From: Sphingobium lignivorans
GTDB lineage: Bacteria; Pseudomonadota; Alphaproteobacteria; Sphingomonadales; Sphingomonadaceae
Assembly: GCF_014203955.1 (NCBI RefSeq)
Contig: NZ_JACHKA010000001.1
Coordinates: forward strand, 930,001 to 994,000
Direction of reading: 5' to 3'
Length of the DNA: 64,000 nt
This document shows, piece after piece, positions 8,670 through 16,712 of this stretch; the stretch's first letter is position 1, and every line of letters begins with the position of its first letter. The notes under the pieces are model-generated. The model saw nothing but the letters and a program-made list of their open reading frames with translations. It searched no databases and had not been told where the DNA came from. The position numbers and the translations under genes are program-made.

Positions 8670-10243
8670 GCGCGCTGGGCGTGAGTTGGGCCGAGCTGGC
8701 CAATCTTGCCCGGGAGCACCTGTTGCTCAGCGGATGCGCGGTGTTGCTCGCCATCGCGATTGGCCTGCCGCTTGCCATTCTCGCGGCGCATCGTCGCGGC
8801 GCGCGCGGGCCATTGCTGGCGCTCGTCAGCCTGCTGCAGACCATACCGGGGCTGGCGCTTCTGGCGCTGTTCTATCCGCTGCTGCTGTTCCTCGCGGATC
8901 TGAGCGGCCTTGCGATTCCGGCGCTTGGCTTCCTGCCCGCGCTGCTCGCGCTCACCGTCTATGCCCTGCTGCCGATCGTGCGCAACGGCGTGGCGGCGAT
9001 CCGCGGCATCGATCCTGCGCTGATCGAAGCTGCGGAAGGTCTCGGCATGACGGCGGGGCAGCGGCTGCGGCTGGTCGAGCTGCCCTTGGGCGCGCCGGTG
9101 ATCCTCGCCGGCATCCGCACGGCCGCCGTCTGGACGATCGGCACGGCCACGCTTGCCACCACCATCGGCCAGCCGACGCTGGGCGATCTCATCTTCTCCG
9201 GCCTGCAGATCGAGGACTGGCGGCGGGTGCTGGCCGGCTGCATCGCGGCGGCGCTGCTTGCCTTGCTGGTCGATGCGATGCTGGCGCAGGTGGAGGCTGG
9301 GCTCGCGACCCGCTCGCGCGCGCGGCTCTGGGCTGGGCTGGGTCTTCTGCTGCTCGCGCTGGCGGCGGCGTTCATGCCCCTGCCTTCGAGCGGCGGCGTG
9401 GCCGGCAGGGCGCCCGGCGAACCGGCCGGGAAGCCGGTGGTGATCGGCGCCAAGAATTTCTCCGAGCAATATATCCTCGCCCGCGTCATCGAGGCGCGGC
9501 TGCGCGCGGCCGGCTATCGCACCGAGCGGCGGGACAATCTCGGCTCCTCGGTCGCCTATCGCGCGCTCGCGGCGGGCGATATCGCGGTCTATGTCGATTA
9601 TGCCGGCACGCTCTGGGCCAATGTCCTGCAACGCGAGGACAGGCCGGACGGCGCGGCGATGATGCGCACGCTATCGCGGGAGCTGGCGCGCCGGGACGGG
9701 GTGAAGCTGCTCGGCCCGCTCGGGTTCGAGAATGCCTATGCCTTCGCCATGCGCCGCGATCGCGCCGAGGCGCTCGGCATCGCGACGCTGGCGGATCTCG
9801 CGCGGGAATCGCCGCGCCTGCGCCTCGGCAGCGATCTCGAGTTCCTCAGCCGCCCGGAGTGGCGCGCGGTGGAAGCCGGCTATGGCCCCGCGTTCCGCTC
9901 GCAGCGGGCCTATAGCCCCACCTTCATGTATCGCGCGCTGGCGGACGGCTCGGTGGACGTGATCTCCGCTTTCTCCTCGGACGGGCGCATCGCCGCGCTC
10001 GATCTCGTGACGCTGGACGATCCGGCCGGCGCGCTGCCCCGCTATGACGCGCTGCTGCTCCTTTCCGGGGCGGCCGCGCGGGACCCCGGGCTGGTCGCGG
10101 CGCTGCAGCCGCTCGTCGGGTCGATCCCCATGGATGCCATGCGCGCGGCGAACTGGATGGTGGACCGCGATGCCGACAAGCGCACGCCCGTCGAGGCGGC
10201 GCGCTGGCTGCTGGCCCGCCAAGGCGCGGTCCCCGCCCGATAG
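8666..10243 (+). CDS. fused ABC permease and substrate-binding protein (OpuCB-OpuCC type)
   Basis: A 525-residue chain joining two functions. Residues 1-250 form a hydrophobic permease with the EAAEGLGMT cytoplasmic loop typical of BPD-transport inner-membrane components. From about residue 257 a periplasmic OpuAC-type binding domain begins with VVIGAKNFSEQYIL and runs to the end. The last membrane helix (about 222-240) probably tethers the binding domain to the outer face. Such fusions are known in the quaternary-amine/osmoprotectant importer family. With the ATPase just upstream (4-bp overlap) this is a complete two-gene importer. The gene is followed at once by a palindromic repeat, with no obvious T-tract terminator. 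Confidence 0.87.
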   Translation: MSALGVSWAELANLAREHLLLSGCAVLLAIAIGLPLAILAAHRRGARGPLLALVSLLQTIPGLALLALFYPLLLFLADLSGLAIPALGFLPALLALTVYALLPIVRNGVAAIRGIDPALIEAAEGLGMTAGQRLRLVELPLGAPVILAGIRTAAVWTIGTATLATTIGQPTLGDLIFSGLQIEDWRRVLAGCIAAALLALLVDAMLAQVEAGLATRSRARLWAGLGLLLLALAAAFMPLPSSGGVAGRAPGEPAGKPVVIGAKNFSEQYILARVIEARLRAAGYRTERRDNLGSSVAYRALAAGDIAVYVDYAGTLWANVLQREDRPDGAAMMRTLSRELARRDGVKLLGPLGFENAYAFAMRRDRAEALGIATLADLARESPRLRLGSDLEFLSRPEWRAVEAGYGPAFRSQRAYSPTFMYRALADGSVDVISAFSSDGRIAALDLVTLDDPAGALPRYDALLLLSGAAARDPGLVAALQPLVGSIPMDAMRAANWMVDRDADKRTPVEAARWLLARQGAVPAR

Positions 10244-10298
10244 CCGGCGTGGACGAATTCCGAGCCATAACGGCGCACCATCTCTCGTCATTCACGAC

Positions 10299-10400
10299 GT
10301 CATCCCGGACTCGATCCGGGATCCCGCTTCTTCCTTTTCTCAACCGGCTGGACCCGGCGATCTTCAAGGCAGCGGGATCCCGGATCGAGTCCGGGATGAC
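10299..10400. repeat. GTCATCCC palindromic repeat, copy 1 (family IR1)
   Basis: Two perfectly complementary 30-base arms, 10299-10328 and 10371-10400, enclose a 42-base spacer. Each arm begins or ends with GTCATCCCGG and holds its own small palindrome (CCCGGA...TCCGGG). Four other copies lie in this window. Outside the arms, a flank related to AATGACGAGA sits on the left here, whereas it sits on the right in the other full copies; the spacer is not reversed. The rest of the 344-bp gap before egtB holds an AAGTCCGCGAATTCGTCC block (10433-10450) also seen beside copy 3, and the egtB leader. Confidence 0.9.
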
Positions 10401-10587
10401 AATGAAAAGGGGGGATGCGCGCGTCTGACCCTCAAAGTCCGCGAATTCGTCCCCGCCCGCTAGTTGTCCTGCCGCACGCGGCACTATAACCAAAGTATCG
10501 GTGGTAACCAAAACCGCGCTCGTGCGTAATCGTAGCGGAAGGGCGTGAGCACGCGGCCATCGGTGGTCGTGAAGGAGGGTCAGAACC

Positions 10588-11865
10588 ATGAGCATCACGA
10601 CTGCGCCAGCTCCCCTGGCGGCGGCGGACAGCGAGGCGCTGGCCCAGCGATATCGCGACGTGCGCGCGCTCAGCCTCGCGCTGGCAGCGCCCCTTTCCGA
10701 TGCCGACGCGACGGCCCAGTCCATGCCCGATGCATCCCCCGCCAAATGGCATCTGGCGCACAGCAGCTGGTTTTTCGAAACTTTCGTGCTGCGCGATCAT
10801 CTGCCGGGTTATCGGCTGGTCGACGAGCGCTGGCCCTATCTTTTCAACAGCTATTATGAAGCCGAGGGCGAGCGCCATGCGCGCCCGCGCCGGGGCCTGC
10901 TCACGCGGCCGGCGCTGGACGAGGTGCTGACCTATCGTGCCCGGGTGGACGAGGCATTTCTCTCCGCCCTGCCGATGCTTGCGGAGACCTGTCCCGAGCT
11001 CATCGAGCTCGGCCTCCAGCATGAGCAGCAGCATCAGGAGCTGCTGCTGACGGACATCAAGCATCTCTTCTCGTGCAATCCGCTCGGCCCGGCCCTGTGG
11101 CCGCCGGTGCATGAGCCGCAGCATTACCCCACGCCGCTGGTCTGGCATGCCGGGCCGGAGGGCATCGTGGAGATCGGCGCGGGCGCTGCCGGCTTCGCCT
11201 TCGATAATGAGCGGCCGGCGCATCCCGCGCTCCTGGCGCCCCATGCGCTCGCCAACCGCACGATCACCAATGGCGAATGGTTTGAGTTCATCGACGACAA
11301 TGGCTATGCGACGCCCACGCTCTGGCTCTCGGACGGGTGGGACTGGGTGAACCGCGAGAGCGTCGAGCATCCGCTCTACTGGCGCCGAAGCCATCATGTC
11401 TGGGAGCAGTTCACGCTCGCGGGCTGGCAGCCGGTCGATCCGGCGGCGCCGGTCACCCATGTCAGCTTCTACGAGGCGGATGCCTATGCCGCCTGGGCGG
11501 GCGCGCGATTGCCGACCGAGCAGGAATGGGAAGCCGCCGCGCGCACGGCCGATCCCATGGCGGGCGTGCAGCTCGATGGCCCGGGGCCGGTCGGCCCGCG
11601 CTTCGAGGAAGCGGGCGAGGGCTTCACGTCGCTGTTCGGCAATGTCTGGGAATGGACCGGCTCGGCCTATCGCCCTTATCCGGGTTTTCGAACGGCACCG
11701 GGCGCGGTCGGCGAGTATAACGGCAAGTTCATGAGCAGCCAGTTCGTGCTCAAGGGCGGCAGCTGCGCCACCCCGCGCGGGCATGTCCGCGCTTCCTACC
11801 GCAATTTCTTCCATCCCCATCAGCGCTGGCAATTCACTGGCCTGCGCCTCGCCAAGGATCTTTGA
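10588..11865 (+). CDS. egtB: ergothioneine biosynthesis sulfoxide synthase EgtB
   Basis: A 425-residue non-heme iron enzyme that joins a thiol (gamma-glutamylcysteine or cysteine) to hercynine with oxygen. The N-terminal DinB-like domain supplies the three iron ligands: His55 (KWHLAH), His145 and His149 in HEQQHQE. The C-terminal half is a formylglycine-generating-enzyme-like fold with FGNVWEWTGSAY and GGSCATPRGHVRASYRNFF. A strong AAGGAGGG ribosome site lies 8 bases before the ATG. egtD follows directly, giving the minimal egtBD pair. No egtA, egtC or egtE lies in the window, so the sulfur donor and the final C-S lyase cannot be decided here. Confidence 0.93.
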   Translation: MSITTAPAPLAAADSEALAQRYRDVRALSLALAAPLSDADATAQSMPDASPAKWHLAHSSWFFETFVLRDHLPGYRLVDERWPYLFNSYYEAEGERHARPRRGLLTRPALDEVLTYRARVDEAFLSALPMLAETCPELIELGLQHEQQHQELLLTDIKHLFSCNPLGPALWPPVHEPQHYPTPLVWHAGPEGIVEIGAGAAGFAFDNERPAHPALLAPHALANRTITNGEWFEFIDDNGYATPTLWLSDGWDWVNRESVEHPLYWRRSHHVWEQFTLAGWQPVDPAAPVTHVSFYEADAYAAWAGARLPTEQEWEAAARTADPMAGVQLDGPGPVGPRFEEAGEGFTSLFGNVWEWTGSAYRPYPGFRTAPGAVGEYNGKFMSSQFVLKGGSCATPRGHVRASYRNFFHPHQRWQFTGLRLAKDL

Positions 11866-12855
11866 ATGATGATGGTGCACACCAATCTGAAGCTGATCGA
11901 GCGGGACGGCGAGGGCGTCGATCCGGCGTTTCGCGACGATGTGCTGAAGGGCATGGCCCAGCGCCAGAAGGCCATTCCCGCCCGCTGGTTCTATGATCTC
12001 GCCGGGTCCGAGCTGTTCGAGCGCATCACTGCCCTGCCGGAATATTATCCCACGCGTGCCGAGACCGCGCTGCTGGAGCGGCACGGGCAGGACATCGCCC
12101 GGCTGGTCGGGCCGGGGCGTGCCGTGGTGGAGTTCGGCTCGGGCAGCTCGGTCAAGACGCCGCTGCTGCTGCGCGAGATATCTCCGGCGGCTTATGTGCC
12201 GATCGACATTTCCGGCGAGTTCCTGCGCCAGTCCAGCGAGGCGCTGGCGCAGGCCTTCCCGACGCTGCCGGTGATGCCGGTGGAAGCGGACTTCATGAAG
12301 ACGGTGGAATTGCCCGCTGCCGTGAAGGCCTTCGGCATGCTCGGTTTCTTCCCGGGCTCGACGATCGGCAATCTCGTGCCCCGCACCGCCGTCGACCTGC
12401 TGCGATCGATGCGCGAAACGCTCGGCGACCGGGCGCAGCTGCTGATCGGGGTGGACCGCGTGAAGGACATCGACCGGCTGGTCCGCGCCTATGACGATAC
12501 GCAGGGCATCACCGCGCGCTTCAATCTCAACCTGCTGCTGCGGATCAATCGCGAGCTCGGCGCGGACATTCCGGTCGAGCAGTTCCGCCATGTTGCGCGG
12601 TGGAATCCGGACTGGAGCCGCATCGAAATGCATCTCGAAGCCACGCGGGATGTGAGCTTCAGCATTTCGGGCTGCAGCTTCGCGATGCTCGTGGGCGAGA
12701 CCATCCACACGGAGAACAGCCACAAATACACGCCGGATCAGGCGCGGCTGATCCTGCAGGCCAGCGGCTGGACGCCCAATGCCCAGTGGACCGACGCCGA
12801 TGGCGACTTCCTCCTGGTGCTGTGCGAAGCGAGCGAGCAGCGGTCCGCGCCCTGA
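11866..12855 (+). CDS. egtD: L-histidine N-alpha-methyltransferase EgtD
   Basis: A 329-residue SAM-dependent enzyme that trimethylates histidine to hercynine, the substrate of EgtB. The family motifs are visible: RWFYDLAGSELFERIT with LPEYYPTR near residues 45-65, the SAM-binding EFGSGSSVKT (about 87-96), and the PGSTIGNL loop around residue 165. It starts immediately after the egtB stop (no gap), with two tandem in-frame ATGs, 11866 and 11869. The two genes form a cytosolic thiol-antioxidant pathway. Length and motifs match the family fully. Confidence 0.93.
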   Translation: MMMVHTNLKLIERDGEGVDPAFRDDVLKGMAQRQKAIPARWFYDLAGSELFERITALPEYYPTRAETALLERHGQDIARLVGPGRAVVEFGSGSSVKTPLLLREISPAAYVPIDISGEFLRQSSEALAQAFPTLPVMPVEADFMKTVELPAAVKAFGMLGFFPGSTIGNLVPRTAVDLLRSMRETLGDRAQLLIGVDRVKDIDRLVRAYDDTQGITARFNLNLLLRINRELGADIPVEQFRHVARWNPDWSRIEMHLEATRDVSFSISGCSFAMLVGETIHTENSHKYTPDQARLILQASGWTPNAQWTDADGDFLLVLCEASEQRSAP

Positions 12856-13307
12856 GCGGCACGGAACGAGGCTCGCGCGATTGCAGCAGAATGCAGGCCG
12901 ATGGGACCAGATGGAAACATGCGGGGCATAAGGCCCGCCGGCCCGGCCCGGGCCCCCGCGACAAGCGCTGAAATCCGGGCATTTCGTAGCATGACAGCGC
13001 ATCGGCAGAGCGCCGCCTGCGGCCATGGTTCGGAAGAGCAGGACCGGCGGGGATGACCGGCCGGGCCGGCCGGAGCCGGCAAAAGGGCATGAAAGGCGCG
13101 CTTTTCCGGGCGCGATCACGGATGCCCTTTCTAGCTGCGGCAATTCAACTCTCTATCTCGGTCAAAGCCTCGCAGCGGGCGCCAGAATAATTTAGCAGCA
13201 GGCCACAGAAGGATGCCGGGCTGCGGAACCCGCAGTCCGGATACACTGCTGGCGGTTTGGCAAAGAATGAATGAGCCGGCGAAGTCCGGCAGGGAGGGGA
13301 GTCTGAC
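12856..13307. other. 452-bp intergenic region with hairpins, upstream of TonB receptor
   Basis: No gene is supported here. Two inverted repeats are visible: arms AAAGGGCAT (13082-13090) and ATGCCCTTT (13122-13130), and a compact hairpin CTGCGG-AAC-CCGCAG inside CCGG ends (13216-13240). The first could end transcription from egtBD; the second lies in the likely leader of the receptor gene. A purine-rich ribosome site (AGGGAGGGG) precedes ATG 13308. Open frames on both strands here are extensions of shadows, with no family resemblance. Confidence 0.5.
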
Positions 13308-15860
13308 ATGACGGTTTTACGGCATAGTCTCGCGCGCACGATATCGCGGATCGGCCTGGCGAGCAGTAGCATTCTCGCCAGCGCGGCCATCCTCGCGACC
13401 GCCGCGCAGGCGCAGGCGCAGGCGCAGGGCACGGCGACAGCCGCCGCGGACGAGAATGACGACGATGTGATCGTGGTCACTGCCCAGATGCGCGAGCAGA
13501 ACCTGCAGGATGTTCCGCTCGCGATCACCGCCGTCAGCGGCGCGCAGCTCGAGGCGCGCAGCCAGACGCGGCTCACGGACATCACCGCGCAGTCGCCGAA
13601 CGTGATCCTGCAGCAGAACCCTGCCGGCTCCGGCAACTCGATGCGCGCCTTCATTCGCGGCGTCGGCCAGTCCGACCAGAGCCCCTCGGTGGAGCCGGGC
13701 GTCGGCATCTATATCGATGACATCTATTTCGGCACGGTGACGGCCTCGGCCTTCGACTTGACCGACCTCGATCGCGTCGAGGTGCTGCGCGGCCCGCAAG
13801 GCACACTCGCGGGCATGAACTCGCAGGGCGGCGCCATCAGGCTCTATTCCAAGAAGCCGCAGGGCGAAGGCGGTTCCGTCGAGGTGGCGCTCGGCAATTT
13901 CAAGCGCCGCGACATCAAGGCCAGCGCGGATTTCACCGTGGTGCCCGACGCGCTCTACGCCCGCATCACCGGCGTCACGCGCAATCGCGACGGCTATGTG
14001 ACGCGCTATGATTATGCCTGCCTCAATCCGAGCGATTCCGATGTGGTCTCGGGCGCCATCCCGCGCCTCGCCGCGGTCGGCACGGACTGCAAGCTCGGGG
14101 AGCTGGGCAACCAGTCCATGTATGCGTTGCGCGGGTCGCTGCGCCTCGCGCCGGCGGGCAGCCCGCTCGAGATCAATGTCTCGGCCGACTACACGCGGGA
14201 CGAGTCCGCCACGCAGGCATCGGTGCTGATCGCATCGGCGGAATCAGCCTCGAAAGGCACCGCCAGCCCCTCCAACCGCTCGGGCATGAGCATTCCCTAT
14301 CAGGGCGTCGCGTTCGACGATCGCTTCGTGCCTTATGGCAAGTATCGCCGGGCCAGTTCGCCGCTGAACGATGGCTATGCGAGCTATGCCAATTTCTACG
14401 ATCCCGGCGTTATGTACTCGGCCGCCGGACCGCAGCCCGCCGGTGCGCCGCCCAGCGCCATTCCCGCCGGCGCGCCGCTCGGCCCGTTCATCGCGCCGTC
14501 CGCCAGCCAGGTGGATGGCTGGGGCGTCTCGGGCACGATCGATTATGAGATCAGCCCCTTCTTCTCGCTCAAGTCGATCACCGGCTATCGCAAATATTTC
14601 AGCCAGAGCGGATCGGACAACGACAACTCGCCGATCGTATTCATCCAGGACAATTCCAAGTTCCATCACCGCCAGTTCAGCCAGGAGCTGCGTCTCTCGG
14701 GCAATCTGGTCAACGATACGGTGCATGTGACGCTGGGCGGCTATTATTATGACGCCGCGACCCGGTATGAGGCGCGCATCCACACGCCCTTCTCCGGCTT
14801 CTGCGCGGCTGCGACGCCCTGCTTCTCGTTCATCAATGACGATACGGCCGATCTCACGACCTATGCCGGCTTCGGCAATGTCGCCTGGGACGTGACGGAC
14901 CGGCTGACGCTGGAAGGCGGCGTGCGCGTCACGCACCAGCGCAAGGATTATACGTTCGGCCGTTTCAATCCGGATGGGCTCGGCGAATATCTGCCGCTCA
15001 GCAACCCGGAGAATCCGCTGTCCGGTCAGGTCGGCACCTACAAGGAGACGCTGACCGACCTGCGCCTCGCCGCGTCCTACAAGGTGACGCCGGACGTGAT
15101 GCTCTATGCGCAGTACGCGACCGGCTTCAAGGGCGGCGGCATTTCCCCGCGTCCCTACAGCTTCTACCAGATCCGCCCGTTCGGCGCCGAGAAGCTGAAA
15201 TCCTATGAGCTTGGCTTCAAGGGCGACTTCCTCGACCGCCGGGTGCGCCTGAACGTCACCGGCTTCTACATGGATTATGAGGGCTATCAGGGCGTGCCGC
15301 AGGTCTGCATCGGGCTTGACGGCCAGGAACTGCCGCCGGATCGCGGCGGCGTCTCGGGCCTGTGCGGCCAGTATCTGAACATCGGCAATGCCGAGGTGAA
15401 GGGTTTCGAGCTCGAGACGACGATCCGCCCGGTGCGCGGCTGGTCGATCGACGGATCGTGGAGCCTCACGGACTTCACCTTCACCTCCATCAATTATCCC
15501 ACCACCTCCATCGTGGTCGGGGCCAGCCGGCCGGGCATCGGCAAGTGGAAGTGGAGCATCGGCACTCAGTATGAAGCCGATCTCGGCTTCGGCACGCTCA
15601 CCCCGCGCGTCGACGTGAACTACACGCCCGGCTATTGCGGCGACTTCCTCTGCTCGCCCAACGCGCAGGTCGCCAAGTTCACGATGGTCAATGCGCGCAT
15701 CGCGTTCCAGACCATCGAGAAGGACTGGACCGTCGCGGTGGAAGCCACGAACCTGTTCGACAAATATTATTTCCTGAACAAGTTCCAGAACGCGTTCTAC
15801 ACCACGGGCCAGCCGGGCCGCCCGCGCGAAGTGGCGCTGACGGTGCGTCGCAACTTCTGA
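13308..15860 (+). CDS. TonB-dependent outer membrane receptor
   Basis: An 850-residue receptor with a signal peptide ending in the AQAQAQ repeat (about residue 38), then IVVTAQMREQNLQDVPLAI, the start of a plug domain of the sphingomonad-expanded type. The plug includes RVEVLRGPQGTL (about 160), and the protein ends with the barrel-terminal strand REVALTVRRNF. It should import a scarce ligand across the outer membrane using TonB-ExbBD energy. The substrate cannot be read from sequence; this subfamily often sits beside aromatic or organic-compound catabolism. It stands alone between egtBD and repeats, so context gives no clue. The purine-rich ribosome site fixes the start. Confidence 0.9.
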   Translation: MTVLRHSLARTISRIGLASSSILASAAILATAAQAQAQAQGTATAAADENDDDVIVVTAQMREQNLQDVPLAITAVSGAQLEARSQTRLTDITAQSPNVILQQNPAGSGNSMRAFIRGVGQSDQSPSVEPGVGIYIDDIYFGTVTASAFDLTDLDRVEVLRGPQGTLAGMNSQGGAIRLYSKKPQGEGGSVEVALGNFKRRDIKASADFTVVPDALYARITGVTRNRDGYVTRYDYACLNPSDSDVVSGAIPRLAAVGTDCKLGELGNQSMYALRGSLRLAPAGSPLEINVSADYTRDESATQASVLIASAESASKGTASPSNRSGMSIPYQGVAFDDRFVPYGKYRRASSPLNDGYASYANFYDPGVMYSAAGPQPAGAPPSAIPAGAPLGPFIAPSASQVDGWGVSGTIDYEISPFFSLKSITGYRKYFSQSGSDNDNSPIVFIQDNSKFHHRQFSQELRLSGNLVNDTVHVTLGGYYYDAATRYEARIHTPFSGFCAAATPCFSFINDDTADLTTYAGFGNVAWDVTDRLTLEGGVRVTHQRKDYTFGRFNPDGLGEYLPLSNPENPLSGQVGTYKETLTDLRLAASYKVTPDVMLYAQYATGFKGGGISPRPYSFYQIRPFGAEKLKSYELGFKGDFLDRRVRLNVTGFYMDYEGYQGVPQVCIGLDGQELPPDRGGVSGLCGQYLNIGNAEVKGFELETTIRPVRGWSIDGSWSLTDFTFTSINYPTTSIVVGASRPGIGKWKWSIGTQYEADLGFGTLTPRVDVNYTPGYCGDFLCSPNAQVAKFTMVNARIAFQTIEKDWTVAVEATNLFDKYYFLNKFQNAFYTTGQPGRPREVALTVRRNF

Positions 15861-15930
15861 TCCTGCAGGGCCGGCGCCGACGAAGACCGTCGCGCCGGCC
15901 CTGACGGACAGGTTTTCAGCTGTTTCTTTT

Positions 15931-16010
15931 GTCATCCCGGACTCGATCCGGGATCCCGCTTCTTCCTGTTTCTCGAACCGGCTGGACCCGGCGAGATTCA
16001 AGGCAGCGGG
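15931..16010. repeat. IR1 palindromic repeat, copy 2, right arm truncated
   Basis: The left 30-base arm (15931-15960) is identical to that of the copy at 10.3 kb, and the spacer (TTCTTCC...TCAAGGC) is clearly related. Only AGCGGG (16005-16010) of the right arm remains before unrelated sequence. The left flank GTTTTCAGCTGTTTC matches the TTTTCAGCCATTTCC flank of copies 3-5. The downstream half was probably lost by deletion or by insertion of the neighbouring nested repeat. Confidence 0.8.
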
Positions 16011-16078
16011 GGCCATGCTGGCCCGGCGATCGTTATCCCAATGGATATTCCCCAGCGGGAAAGCCGGCCCGGCACGCG

Positions 16079-16277
16079 CTAGGGCGGATCGACATTCAAC
16101 CTCTGGAGCGCGTTGTCTCCCCAGAACAACGTCATGCTGAACTTGTTTCAGCATCCATCGCGCCTTCAAGCTCCGGGCTCGGACGCGAAATGGATGCTGA
16201 AACAAGTTCAGCATGACGAGAATATTGGCGGGAAGGGTGCCTGCTCAACGGAAGAAATGAATGTCGATCCGCCCTAG
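16079..16277. repeat. outer 20-base inverted repeat enclosing a second palindrome
   Basis: The 20 bases at 16079-16098 (starting CTAGGGCGGATC) recur as the exact reverse complement at 16258-16277. They enclose 159 bp that contain the GTCATGCTGAA palindrome at 16131-16217. The right arm overlaps the last codons and TAG stop (16274-16276) of the GIY-YIG gene to its right. The structure is a palindrome inside a palindrome. Confidence 0.85.
16131..16217. repeat. GTCATGCTGAA palindromic repeat (family IR3)
   Basis: Perfect 28-base arms at 16131-16158 and 16190-16217, which begin GTCATGCTGAAC and end GTTCAGCATGAC, enclose a 31-base spacer. Arm length (28) and the GTCAT terminus match the family around the other GIY-YIG gene near 39 kb, although the interior sequence differs. 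Confidence 0.9.
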
Positions 16278-16612
16278 ATACGGATGCCATTCATCTCCTC
16301 TATCCATTCGGCATGGAGGCTCCTGAGCGCTGCGGTCCGGCTGGAACTCGAAGCTTCATCATCGGTCAGGCGATCGATGACCTCGAAGGTGAACGTCTCG
16401 CTTCCATGCGCAGTCCATGCCTCCTGAAGCGATCGATGCGAATTACGGCCCTGTTGCAGCGTAAACCAGAGACGGTTCCGGATGGTGGACAGATCCGGCG
16501 CGCTGCCGATCCACAGTTGATCGGATGCCGTGCATCGGACGGCATAGATGCCGGCCTCCACCTTTCGTTCCTTGTAGGCCGCGACAGCCGCCTTCCGATC
16601 CTCGCTCTTCAT
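16274..16612 (-). CDS. GIY-YIG nuclease family protein
   Basis: A 112-residue protein with the GIY motif at residues 21-23 (AGIYAVRC) and WIG at 34-36 in place of YIG, followed by the helix with Arg (TIRNRLWFTL) and a Glu-containing C-terminal segment. This is a small stand-alone GIY-YIG domain. I chose the start at 16612 (MKSEDRK) because a clear GGAGGTG ribosome site lies 5 bases upstream; a longer frame starting further upstream has none. The 3' end lies inside the arm of a 20-base inverted repeat. Its DNA target is unknown. It is divergent from the DUF2239 gene across about 100 bp. Confidence 0.75.
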   Translation of the reverse strand: MKSEDRKAAVAAYKERKVEAGIYAVRCTASDQLWIGSAPDLSTIRNRLWFTLQQGRNSHRSLQEAWTAHGSETFTFEVIDRLTDDEASSSSRTAALRSLHAEWIEEMNGIRI

Positions 16613-16665
16613 GTGCCACCTCCGATGTTGGCGCCGCCTTACTCTGCGCACCCGGCCAACGCAAT

Positions 16666-16704
16666 ATCACCCGGGTGTATTGACATCAAATTATACCCGG
16701 TTAA
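16666..16704. promoter_or_regulatory. paired ACCCGG operator-like sites in a divergent promoter
   Basis: A perfect 10-base palindrome CACCCGGGTG (16668-16677) is followed about 20 bases later by TATACCCGGTTAA (16692-16704). CCGGGTGTA and TATACCCGG also form a larger imperfect inverted repeat. TTGACA (16680-16685), a possible -35 box, lies between them. The region separates the GIY-YIG gene from the DUF2239-SnoaL pair. The binding protein is unknown. Confidence 0.45.
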
Positions 16705-16712
16705 AAAGGGGC

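Noticed and set aside
10432..13143. A 903-codon open frame antisense to egtB-egtD
   Set aside because: Same reason: it spans two well-supported genes and an intergenic gap, has no family resemblance and no ribosome site.
12856..13307. Possible small gene in the gap before the first TonB receptor
   Set aside because: All short frames lack a ribosome site and recognisable composition; only hairpins are supported.
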